Origin: Climacium dendroides
Taxonomy: Eukaryota > Streptophyta > Bryopsida > Hypnales > Climaciaceae
NCBI GenBank assembly: GCA_950106755.1
Contig: OX467082.1
Location: forward strand, 16,616,001-16,680,000
DNA: 64,000 nt
Direction: 5' to 3'
The number at the start of each line of letters is the position of its first letter. Position 1 is the first letter of the stretch. Below are positions 36,248 to 46,243 of this stretch, piece by piece. Made by a program: the position numbers and the translations under genes. The notes under the pieces were generated by a model that was not told where the DNA came from, did not search any database, and saw only the letters and a list, made by a program, of their open reading frames with translations.

Positions 36248-37274
36248 TAGAGAAGTTGACCAACAGGAGATAGGTTTTTCTTTGTGCTTTTTGGTGCTAC
36301 ATTGCACCAGAGAAAATAATTTGCCTAACAAACACCAAAAACATCTCAACTTTAGACAATCCTAGATGAAACTTCCAAATTGTGGATGAATATTGTAATT
36401 TGGAGCACCACTCCAACATTTGACATTGCCATTTTGCTTCTTTCAAGGAAATGAAAAATCTGAGAGATGATGAAGGTGAATGCTCACATAGTGAGCTTCA
36501 CATTTTTCTTATTTTTAGTGCTAGATCAAAGGCTCTCTAAAATTCACATAATTTTTTTCATGTGCATTAGGATTTGTAATTATGCATATAGGATATGGGG
36601 CGTGTGCATATGCATACTGGACACATCTACGCATTCGGCATTCTATTTAAAGAACATGAGTTTTTCCTCTTTTCTCCTTCTTCAATGAAACCTAATAATG
36701 GATTTTTGTATTTTAGACAGTACTCGCTAGTAAGACTCCATGCTAAACTGAGGTTACTTTCATTAGTACACAAAATGGGAGGTACTTTCATATTTCTATT
36801 ATAACTACTAGGAACAGTTTGTATCTTCATTATAATCCTTAATTTTTTTTATTTTTGGAAAATACACAACGAAACAACCACTTCTAGTGCAAACACCAAA
36901 ATGTGAAAAAAATAAACATGGACTAATCTAACCATAGTATCTTTAAGTTTGTTGGTTTCAAAGTAAGGTTGTTATTATGTGAATCCTAAAGTTCTTGTCC
37001 ATTCTAATGACATGTTTGGGTGTTACTAGGGCACATCATACTACTGAAATGATGGGGACCTCTATAATATCACATTTTCAAATTCTATACTATTACATTA
37101 ATAAAATGGCATGTTTAAATTCACATTTTTAAATTCTATATTATAACAATAATACAATGGCTTGTCTAATATCACATTTTCAAACTCTTTAAACTCTTTG
37201 ATGTAACAAAAATACAATGGTTTCTCAAAGGAATGAATATTAGAGTGAATTGATGTAGTGACATTAGGGAGGAG

Positions 37275-37437
37275 CACTAGTAGAAAAAAGGGCTATAAAT
37301 TACTTGTCTTTTATGACTGCATCAACAACAATGACTGCACAGTTACTTCAAAATAACTTCAAATGACTATTTTGTAGTCATTGTTGTTAGTGTAGTCATA
37401 AAAGACAAGTAATTTATAGCCCCTTTTTCTACTAGTG
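37275..37437. mobile_element. CACTA-type MITE
   Basis: A 163-bp palindromic element beginning CACTAGTAGAAAAAAGGGCT and ending in the inverted copy, ...TTTTTCTACTAGTG. It is flanked by a 3-bp GAG duplication (37272-37274 and 37438-37440). The arms of about 65 bp differ at only a few positions. CACTA ends, a TAGAAAA subterminal motif and a 3-bp duplication are hallmarks of CACTA (En/Spm) derivatives. Confidence 0.93.
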
Positions 37438-37440
37438 GAG

Positions 37441-38430
37441 GCATTTTGAGTGCTCAATTTGGCTTCAAACTTCATTAGATTTCTAAAATTTTGTGATTTT
37501 GCGAGCTTCAATTTTTTATAACATTAATGTTCTATTATTATTACCAAATTATAAAAAAAAACTCAAAGTTTTGCTACAACATTTTATATAAATACACATA
37601 CAATAAATCAACATATTTCAGAAATTTTATTCTTAAGAATACAAATATAATAATAAAATTATAAATTATAAATCTACTATTCACTTTCCAAAGCAAACAG
37701 CAATTGCTAATATTACACTTGAATTGATTGATGAATTGGAATAATATTATACAAACTGTTTTTGAATCATTGAACATCTAAATTCAACAACATTAAATTT
37801 CAATAATATCCAATTGTCAATAATACAAAAAGGGATGTATGGAATCTGGTCTTCCTTTTCTATTTTAAAGTTCACATATTTTTTGAAACTTGGACTCAGA
37901 AAAAGGGTCAACTATATATCGTCCTATAAAAATAGCTTACATATAAATAATTCCTTTAATGATGTATTAATTGAATTGCAAAAATTGAATTTTCAAAATA
38001 ATAAATCTTTGAGGTAATCTATTTTATGAGCACTATATTACATATATAATTTTATTATAGTCATGTATAATTTGAAAAGAGCAATCAAATAATAAATAGA
38101 AAACTAAGTCACAAGCTATTCAAAAAATTTCAACTTGTAACTATTAAAAACTTAATAAAACAAACATGTTTACAAATTCATTGCAAGAGAAAGGAAAATG
38201 AGTTGAAAAAAATGAAGAAATAAAAATCAACTAACAACAAAATTATTTAGAATTGCAGACAAATGGGGAACAAGGAAGAGAAAAAAGTGATATACATTAT
38301 ATGAATACAGTGACAGTGGTGTTGCTTTGGTGACAAGTGATTGATAGAGTGACCAATAACTACTCTTTCCAGCTTTGAACTTTGAATTCCAAAAATTCAT
38401 TGTAATTAACTTGGTGAAAGGAAAACAGAC
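37441..38430. other. Very AT-rich gene-free DNA
   Basis: Only spurious AT-rich frames. If the minus-strand gene at 38431-40008 is intact, this would be intron; no further exon was found here. Confidence 0.4.
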
Positions 38431-40008
38431 CTTTGTCAGAGTAACAACAATCATTGAGAGCACTTAAAGCATTCCCTCTCAGTAACTTATTGTCATCTCC
38501 CACCTATAAATTAAATTAAAAGAACTCTTTTAGTTCAAAAATACAATATACATAACAAATCTTGAATTTTGCATATGTGCTTGTTTTCTTCTTCAATAGA
38601 CCAAAAGAGTACACTTTGTGACAGACATTAATCTAAATGCAATACTGGAACATCAAATGGACATCGAACTCAAACCAATCCAAATTATGACATCAACACC
38701 TAGGCCCAATGAGCACTACACATTTCAACTAGATGCATTTTTCGTGATCCAATGAAAGTTTACATATTCCACAAGTTTGTCAATGCACTTGAGGTCAACC
38801 AAATCGTCCCAAGCTTCCGTTGAGGCTGTCAATTCAGAAAACAAAGTACTTACCAAAACCCTAATAATTAGTTCATCAGTCCACAATGTAAGGGCCTACA
38901 AATGTAAAGCACCAAATCATTACTGATTCATCGTACGTCATGAAACGCAGTTCCAAAGTCAAATTCACCTGAAGCATATTTGAAACACATGGCGAGCTCT
39001 TGCCTGAGATACATGTCTTCCTCCATTTGTGCTATCTCAGCCAACATGGGAAGAATACCTACATTTAGAAAAGATAATCCTACATTTTTAGATATGAACA
39101 ATATCGTCTATTTTGTACATTCATAATCATTTAAAAACCAAAGAAACAGAGCAAGATCAATTTTCTAATGAAGGACTGCACCTGCAGCAAGACAACGGAC
39201 GCAAGAGTCAGGAGTGCAAAGTAGCTCAACACACCATTGTACTGCTTTCTGCCAAATTACAATATCTTTTGTGGCTGTGGTTTTCAGTATTCGTATCTAT
39301 CGCAACATTGAGATCCAAAAGAAAATTAAGATTTCTGAGCATCGGCCATACTCTGACCTTCTTGTAGAATAACCTACTAGGGCATCTTTCTGGAAAGAAG
39401 CACCATTCTTCCCACTTTGTTAGCGACGAAGAAGTCTCATAGATTAGGCCACGAGTAGAATATTTCCAGAAAGAGCAACTTACCAGTTTGGAATACATGA
39501 AATTCAAGTAGCCAAGTGTGATTCTAGGCTCCGTCTCCGGCCAGTAGACCAGTGGGTGATGAGGATGTTGTTGCATTAAGTCGCCAGGAGGCAACTCACT
39601 ATTTTGTATGTTCTTGAATTTTTACTTCAATTTCATAGGACAATAGCTTTACAGAAACTGGATGACTGATTGACTAGGTGGAGGCAAGCGAAGCACTGAG
39701 TGTGGTAAGGATGAAGAGACCAAAACTGCATCCGCAAGAGATATGCTGAGACTTTGCTTTGCGAGCCGCCTCCAACCTCCATCACTTTCGAGTGAGTTAA
39801 TTACTCTCACACTGGGTCCGTAAGTGCCCAAGCTAAGAAAATGAATTCGTCTCTGAGAATGCAAGAGTTCCCAATGTTGGGAACGTTGGCGTATTTGCCC
39901 TAAACATGGACGGTAGGAGAGAATCATTTTTGAACTAAAGAATCCGTTACCGAGATGGCGCCTTCTTCCCTGCGCCTCTCTCCCTTCCGTTTCTCTCGTC
40001 CTATGCAC
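38431..40008 (-). CDS. 5' part of a gene for an unrecognised, helical-repeat-like protein (six exons visible)
   Basis: Exons on the minus strand, by frame and splice sites: 40008-39653, 39598-39484, 39248-39182, 39058-38937, 38895-38764, 38503-38431. Joined, they read in one frame of about 288 residues. Coding-looking blocks are SVRVINSLESDGGWRRLAKQ, QHPHHPLVYWPETEPRITLG, CVELLCTPDSCVRCLAAGIL, MEEDMYLRQELAMCFKYASG, SELTASTEAWDDLVDLKCID and NKLLRGNALSALNDCCYSDK. The Leu/Ala-rich helices suggest an armadillo-like fold; I do not recognise the family. The first intron is only 54 nt and the donor after 38937 (GAC|GTACGA) is weak, so those two joins are uncertain. No stop or 3' exon is visible down to 37.4 kb, so the gene is truncated or has a long intron. 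The first Met could also lie about 28 codons downstream. Confidence 0.55.
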
Positions 40009-41328
40009 CTGTTTCTCGATTGGCTTTCCTTATCGTGCACGCCAAGCTCAGTCTCTCTCCTATGAATCCAAAATCCACCTCTGCATTTCCGTGCATGTGA
40101 GCGACCTGCGGCGAGTGAAGGTGCACAGCAGCGTGTGGCGACTTCAGCACGACAACCGGGGCTTTTTGACGAACGAAAGGTCTCTACGAAGAGCTCTCTG
40201 GCTCCGGCAGCTGGCTACCTGGGTGCGTCTGCGGGGCTTGGCACACTCTCCCTCTTCTGTTTCTGGTCTTCCCGAAAACAATGTACTTGCATTAGAAAAG
40301 TAGATTTGAATGTACTTGCATTAGAAAAGTGATTTGAACTAATTTTAGGTCACACATCCACAAAATAATTTAAAGGCTAAAAATAAAAGTTATATCTTTT
40401 ACATTGTAGATTTTCAAGAATTTCTTGCTTGTATCTACCGTTTTGTACAGTCAAAGATGAAGGCTCCTCTGATGTTCAGTCTTATGACAAGTTGACAGGG
40501 CATGGGAGTCACTAGAGATGCAGTAAGTCCACATTTCCGTTGTTCAGCTTTTCACATCCTGTTATTTGTTGCGCAAGCTGTGGCGCTTGTGGCCAATTGT
40601 GGTGAGTTGTGGTGATCTTTGGGGGGAACAATCTGCTTCCAACAAGTGAATGGTTGAATTTGATTTGCAGTCTTGAGCTTGCCGCCATTGATTAAGTTAG
40701 CTTTCTAGGATTTCAAATGACGACAGCAAGGGTTCATTCCTATTGTTCCAATTTAAAGGTTTTGGGTTTCTATTTCGGGGCAATAAAATTGTTAAAGTTT
40801 GGAAGGTAAGGGTGAACCGATCTAATGATTGAATTGCGTGTTGTGCAGAGACAAAGCATTTGACGAGAACAAGAATCTCAACACCTGCTGATTTCATCAT
40901 TTGGTATAGAATTTGAATGACATTGTGAGTTCTTTGTCAAAGGTACGTTTTTAATCTGATCTCAATTTGTCCTATGAATGTCAAACCCTACAGTGCTGTG
41001 TTGGTTTATTGTAGCTTTTTTTCTGTGTTTCTTATTCTATTCTTGTTGGTGAATGGGAAGCCAAACCGGTCCCTTGTGTTTGCAAGAGGGACGGTTGTGG
41101 TGAAATTCACCTTCTTCCGTACATTCTTGGTTAAAATTTTTTTGAAGTCTTTTATGTGTATTCTCTTCTTATGGGTGAACGGGAAGCCGAACCGGTCCCT
41201 TGCGTTTGCAAGAGGGACGGTTATGGTGAAGTTCTCCTTTCTCTGTAAACTTCATGTGTGTTGTTTTGTGATTATTTTCTTCTACATGTCAATGTTAATT
41301 GATTATTCTTGTTGTTGTTATTTTGTAG
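40009..41328. other. Upstream flank of both neighbours, with a duplicated hairpin block
   Basis: GC-richer at 40000-40260. Frames there lack an ATG and recognisable motifs. A 22-bp repeat (AATGTACTTGCATTAGAAAAGT) occurs twice at 40279-40330. A block of about 75 bp occurs at 41045-41120 and again at 41170-41245; each contains ACCGGTCCCTTG and CAAGAGGGACGGT, able to pair as a hairpin. Confidence 0.45.
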
Positions 41329-42564
41329 ATGACAAGGAGCAAAAAAAACAAGTCTTGAAAAGTCCCTTTTCATCAAGACTGCTTAGCATGTCGTAAGTGC
41401 ATATCTTGTCCAAAGTTATGGGTGCAACACATCAGTAGTCCTCGTCACACCCGAGATCTGGGGAAGTATGAGAAGAAATTGTTGAAATATCAAGAAAGTG
41501 ATGGAAGAAACCTTAACGTCAACTGTACTATTGAGTACAATGATGAAAGCAATGAAATATTAACTGTAAATGACAGTGCAAAATATGGTAGGAAGTACGA
41601 GAGAAAACTTCGCATATGTTCTTTAAAAGAGGGTGATGAAAAAGAGTTAAATGCAAAGAATGATGAAGAGAGCAATGAAGCGGCTGTTAAAACAATGATT
41701 GAAGATGAAAAACTTATAAAATCTCTTAGAAGTCAGGGTTTTTCTATTCCTTCATCGGTTTCTAAAGTTTGGAGGGTAAAAAAAAGAAAAAGCTTCATAA
41801 AAACTTCCAAATTGATAGAAGTAACCGAAAATTGTGTCCTTCTTGATGAGGAAGAGTTTATAGGTTTGTTGATATTTGATTTTTTCAGTTTTGAAGAGAG
41901 TCAAATATTGGCCCCATCATTGTATAAGTTGCGTAAAACAGCTGGTTTTGTGAAACGGTCTAAGAAATTGAAAATGACCTATCAGTTTATGTTTGGGGCA
42001 AGAACAGGCTATGGAAAATTTGATCGATACAAACAAACTATGAAACCTCCAAGTCTAGGTTGTCTTCCTGGTAGAGAACCTCCTACTTCTACAGATATAG
42101 ATTTTTTTTCTGTCGATGTGGTCAATTTCATATACCAAAGATTCAAAATGCACTTGCCTTCTTGGACGGACCAATGGGAGAACATGGTGCCCTTCTTGGG
42201 TACGTCATATGCTAGGTTGGGTAATTCACCATTTACTACAATGGCTGCAACATTAAACTTTTATGTTGATCCTCATTGTGATGAGTCAGACTTTGGTTTT
42301 GGTACAATAGCTTGGTTTGAGCGATTTTTTAATCCAAGTACATGTAGGCGGTCTATATTTCGTTTGGTAGACTACGGCATATATATTAAACCTAAGCAAG
42401 GAACTTTACTAATTTTTAAACCTGCAAAAATAAAACACCAAACTACACAGAATCATGGATACCCGCAGCTCGGTTTAGCGTTGGCAGTTAAAACATCTAT
42501 TTTAAATGCAGGTAGAAAACATATGGACAAAGTAGGTTTGGTTCTCGAGGCAGATGAATTATAA
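41329..42564 (+). pseudogene. 2-oxoglutarate/Fe(II) dioxygenase-like protein resembling TET/JBP; one in-frame stop
   Basis: The frame opens at ATG 41329 (MTRSKKNKS), meets TGA at 41356-41358, and then runs open to TAA 42562-42564. After the stop comes a cysteine cluster, DCLACRKCISCPKLW (about 41377-41420), then a charged Glu/Lys-rich linker. Towards the C-terminus, TMAATLNFYVDPHCDESDFG holds an H-C-D (HxD) motif (His 42274, Asp 42280), and LLIFKPAKIKHQTT a distal His (42436). Lys at 42490 (LAVKTS) could hold the 2-oxoglutarate. This HxD...H...K/R arrangement in a double-stranded beta-helix context fits Fe(II)/2OG dioxygenases, and the surrounding pattern recalls TET/JBP nucleic-acid base oxidases; that assignment is an inference. 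The TGA may make it a pseudogene, or be spliced out or be an assembly error. The next in-frame ATG after it is at about 41695. The acceptor TTTTGTAG ends at 41328, just before the ATG, so an upstream exon is possible. Confidence 0.5.
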
Positions 42565-42629
42565 TTGTAATTTCAATGAAAGTTTGGAAGAATTTGTCAT
42601 TCAAAAGCTTCAATGAGCATTGCTATTGA

Positions 42630-42869
42630 GTGAAAGACTTCAACCTTCAAAACTACTTGCCGTGTACGACGTGCACTTTAGGCCGTCACATCTGTAAGCA
42701 CATGGCGACTTTGAAGGATGTTTCCAAGGAGTGTGTGACAATCCAAACCTACGTGGGTTATGTTTTCTTCTCGTGGAGTTGGGAAGGAGTATGTGATGAA
42801 TCAAGCTTGGTGTGTTCAAAATGTTTGAATAGGAACATCCCTTTCAGGTATGAGGACATGTGGGAGTAG
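42630..42869 (+). CDS. Small Cys-rich reading frame downstream of the dioxygenase-like gene
   Basis: An open frame of 79 codons that begins after a TGA and has no ATG at its start (GTG at 42630); the first ATG is at 42702. It contains CTTCTLGRHICKH and, near the end, SSLVCSKCLNRN, so four to six Cys/His residues could bind zinc. The spacing recalls a SWIM or other small zinc module, but I cannot assign it. It lies 65 bp after the stop of the dioxygenase-like frame, in the same direction, and could be part of a separate exon. Unsure whether it is expressed. Confidence 0.25.
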   Translation: MKDFNLQNYLPCTTCTLGRHICKHMATLKDVSKECVTIQTYVGYVFFSWSWEGVCDESSLVCSKCLNRNIPFRYEDMWE

Positions 42870-43192
42870 CTACATTTGTCCATTTAGGTATTTAGAGGTG
42901 AAGTTGACTAAACGACTTGTGACATGATTAAAATCCTGCTAGTGTTTGCGACCATGGAGGGCTTCACGGTTTGTTCACTGTAGGAACATCCAAAACATGT
43001 TTTCATTGCTGAATTACCGAAGGCATAGTTACTTCTTTGTGTTGATGAATTTTATTCTTTTGCTTGAGGTTTCTTAAATGACTTATATCAATTTCTATGA
43101 GTAATTATAGAAGTGGCTACTTTTGGCTACCTTATGGCATTTAGGGGTGAAATCGATTGAATTACGATTGTGGAGGGTTCACAGTTTCTTAC

Positions 43193-43230
43193 GTTAACCC
43201 CTGAAAGACCAAGGTTTCACGCTTGAAAAT
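43193..43230. repeat. Lone end of the TTAA-flanked element family
   Basis: TTAACCCCTGAAAGACC resembles the CCCTTAAAGGACG terminus. No matching second end was found nearby. Confidence 0.3.
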
Positions 43231-43494
43231 GATAAATCGAATTGATGATATTGCGAAAAAGTATAATTCAGTTAGGTTCAAAGTTCATATCACCGGTATA
43301 AGCAAATTACAGGGTATCTGGTAGTCAATAATAAAATAAGATTGAACAGAAGAACGGTCCCATGTGACTTACTGACTTACTCAAAACTGCTAACAAAAAC
43401 TGGAGACCTGATTTGGGTCTCTTGGTCGTTTAGAGATTAATTTCAGTAATGAATTTTCAATGGGGTGGATGAGTGAAAGCTAGCTCTAACGAGC

Positions 43495-43630
43495 TCTCTT
43501 TTGTGTAGATATCTTGTAGAGCACCCAGATTTGTGTGTGGTCAACCCCATCAACCGACTTAATCCACTTCTTGACCGAGCTCTTACTCGTGAATTCTTGG
43601 AACATTTTGCCAAACAAGTATTAGACGCTA
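43495..43630 (+). pseudogene. Possible exon of an inositol-phosphate (ITPK-like) kinase
   Basis: After an acceptor-like CTTTTGTGTAG (ends about 43508), the plus strand reads YLVEHPDLCVVNPINRLNPL followed by LDRALTREFLEHFAKQ, then a donor-like GTATTA or a stop. The pattern of HP, V(V/I)xP and LLxR resembles the N-terminal lobe of inositol 1,3,4-trisphosphate 5/6-kinases. No further kinase exon was found. The next coding-looking piece (ATG near 43721, SLSSSAAATMGLDDSSLL) does not match that family. Low confidence. Confidence 0.3.
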
Positions 43631-44120
43631 CGTGAGATTGAACATTTAAGGTGCTCAAGGTAACTGCTCTGAATTTTACCTTAACTTAATCAAGCCAAAT
43701 TTCATGTAGTGTGCACCAATATGGTAGCACCAATGACAGACAACAAACTGGGGTTAACAGAGTCTTTGTCTTCCTCGGCGGCGGCAACCATGGGCTTGGA
43801 TGATTCGTCTTTGCTCGTGAACTTCTATGGGAATTTGGTCAGTTGCTTACAATGATGAGGAGCTTCTAGTCATTCTGCAAGCTAGGTGCCTACTGATGTA
43901 GACATTGGACATTGAGCACTGAACTGATTCGCCACTCCTCTGAAATTTTAATTAGGTTTTCCAATCCGCTTCAAGGTTGTAGTTGAGCGTATTTTTTTTA
44001 GCAGAACTTCAACCTGTTCAGACTTTTCATTCTTTTAGACATTACGATGAAGATTCCAAATTTAATTGTATTTCGTGTTGAAATAGGACAGGATTGGCCA
44101 GATAGGATGTAAGTGGTGAA

Positions 44121-44349
44121 CCCTTAAACGTCGAGGCGGATGTTTAGCGTCCAATGAATGATAAGAGAATCTCTTATGTAGGATAGAATTGCAACTATTC
44201 ATCCATAGAATTTTGGGTGGAAAAAGAAGACCTTCTATAGTAGTTTGACTTCCAATGAATATCTTTGGATTTTTCCATATCTCTAAAAGTAGATGATGTC
44301 ACACTCTAGAATCAATGATTTCTACGGTGACCAGTCTGACGTTCAAGGG
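44121..44349 (-). mobile_element. TTAA-flanked MITE, family copy C
   Basis: Begins CCCTTAAACGTCGAGGCGGATG and ends CTGACGTTCAAGGG followed by TTAA. The left flank is TGAA, a one-base change from TTAA. Interior blocks GAGAATCTCTTATGTAGGA, TTGCAACTATTCATCC and GTAGTTTGACTTCCAATGAA match copies A and B. Confidence 0.75.
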
Positions 44350-44353
44350 TTAA

Positions 44354-46008
44354 ATAGGTCATCCCTCAATGTTGGATATTGGGTTGAACCCTCTTACAAG
44401 ATGTTTATTGTTGATGATTGTGGGCTTGAAACATGAGAATGTGAAAGATATTCATAAGATTCGATAAAATTGTTTCTGACCATCGATTGCACTTTGGTAT
44501 GGTTTTGGGGTGTTCAACACCGAGAATCTGTCAATTAACTAGCGTGATCAACTAGGCAGCCTGACCTAAACTATTGATTGTCTTAGGGTATGTTCCCACT
44601 TGGTGTTAAATGTGTTATTGAGGATCTTAGGAATGAACCTAGAACTATTTGAGGACTGAATTCAGATTTGAAAAGTGTCATTGGGAACCTCCTAGTTTGT
44701 TTGATCTCAACGTATCAAAAAAAAAATAAAAAAAAATAAAAAAACTATCTTAAGGTATTAATAAGGTACCTATATAGCTATTTTTAATGTATTAGACATA
44801 AAGACTATTAATAAAAATAATTTTTTTTTTATCTAACTTTCTTCAATGGATGATTTTGAAGGGGATTCTCAAGGCACACATCTTGTTAAACAATATATGT
44901 CCAAAGTCTAGTAGAATGCAAGGAATATTAGAAAATTTATTTCGCTTTGTTGAATTTTTATCAATTTTAATCGTACTCTAGAAGTTTTCCCTTGGAGAAG
45001 CCAGAAGAAATTTATAAATACTTTTGGTCTTCATCAAGAACGACAAGAAGTTCATCATGGTCATAGGTTCACGGTCATAGGCAAGTGTCACAAAAAACCT
45101 AGTCTCACAAGCTCATGTCCTAGCAACCTTAGATTTAACTATATCGAAAGGAGAGTGTTGATTTTGAAAAACCACCAAATACAACCCAGCCGTCTTTAAT
45201 CTTACATCTTCTAGTTTTTCACCTAAGCTTCATGATGGTATATCTCAACCTTGACAACTTTGAAAAATGTCCAAGAATAAGAAGAGAATTGGCCCCAAAA
45301 AAACAAAAATAGTTGAAATGGAGTGAATTAAATTAATTATTAGATATTTTTCATTTTAAGAATCTATCAATAAATTTGTAATTTATTGTAGGAGTTTGTC
45401 ATTTGCCTTGGTTTAGGTCCCAATCCTTTTACAAGTTGTTGGTGGGTGGATTTTTAGATTGTTATTGTTAATAGGTTTCTATATTTGAAAAATCATTAGT
45501 AATTCAAGAAGTCATATGAAAATGTAAAACAAGTTAGATTACATTGCGTATGTATTCATTATTTAAGAAAAATGATAAACCCAAATCATTTCTTTAATGC
45601 TTGTGTTTAGACTAGAAGACCTCATTCAAATTTAACTTTGACATGGCAAACAAGCATATGAAAATGCAAGGGAAATATGAGTGTTTGTCCATTGCACTCA
45701 TTTGTTAAACTTACAATTGTAGTTTAGGACTCTATAGCTTTTTTAACACAAAACCTTCTAAGTAAACATATTCCAAGAAGCTGTAATTGTGAACCTTCAG
45801 AAGCAAAACTATGTTTCATGACAACATAGTCATTTTTATTGTTTTATTAAAAAATTTCAAACCATATGTGCTCGAGGAGTACCTTTGAAGCACAACAATT
45901 TCCATAACTTCGGACTTCATGGTTAAAAAGTTGTGGCATGGTGTGTGGTTTTTTTAAACACTTAGCAATATAGGCAAATTTATTTAAATCATTTATCTTT
46001 AAAACAAA

Positions 46009-46009
<1 letters not shown>
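44354..46009. other. Gene-free DNA
   Basis: A-rich runs at 44718-44745. No gene recognised. Confidence 0.4.
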
Positions 46010-46041
<32 letters not shown>

Positions 46042-46198
46042 TATGTCTGTGTGTCTGTGTGTCTGTGTGTCTGTGTGTCTGTGTGTCTGTGTGTCTGTGT
46101 GTGTGTGTGTGTGTGTGTCTGTGTCTGTGTGTCTGTGTGTCTGTGTGTCTGTGTGTCTGTGTGTCTGTGTGTCTGTGTGTCTGTGTGTCTGTGTCTGT

Positions 46199-46233
<35 letters not shown>

Positions 46234-46243
46234 TGTCTGTGTT
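46010..46243. repeat. Compound GT-rich microsatellite
   Basis: A (GT)n tract (46010-46040), then about 18 octamers of CTGTGTGT with one GT-only break (46100-46117), then CTGTGT, then about six CTGCGT hexamers, and finally CTGTGT. All frames are open on both strands, which yields artificial Cys/Val or His/Thr peptides. Confidence 0.97.
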
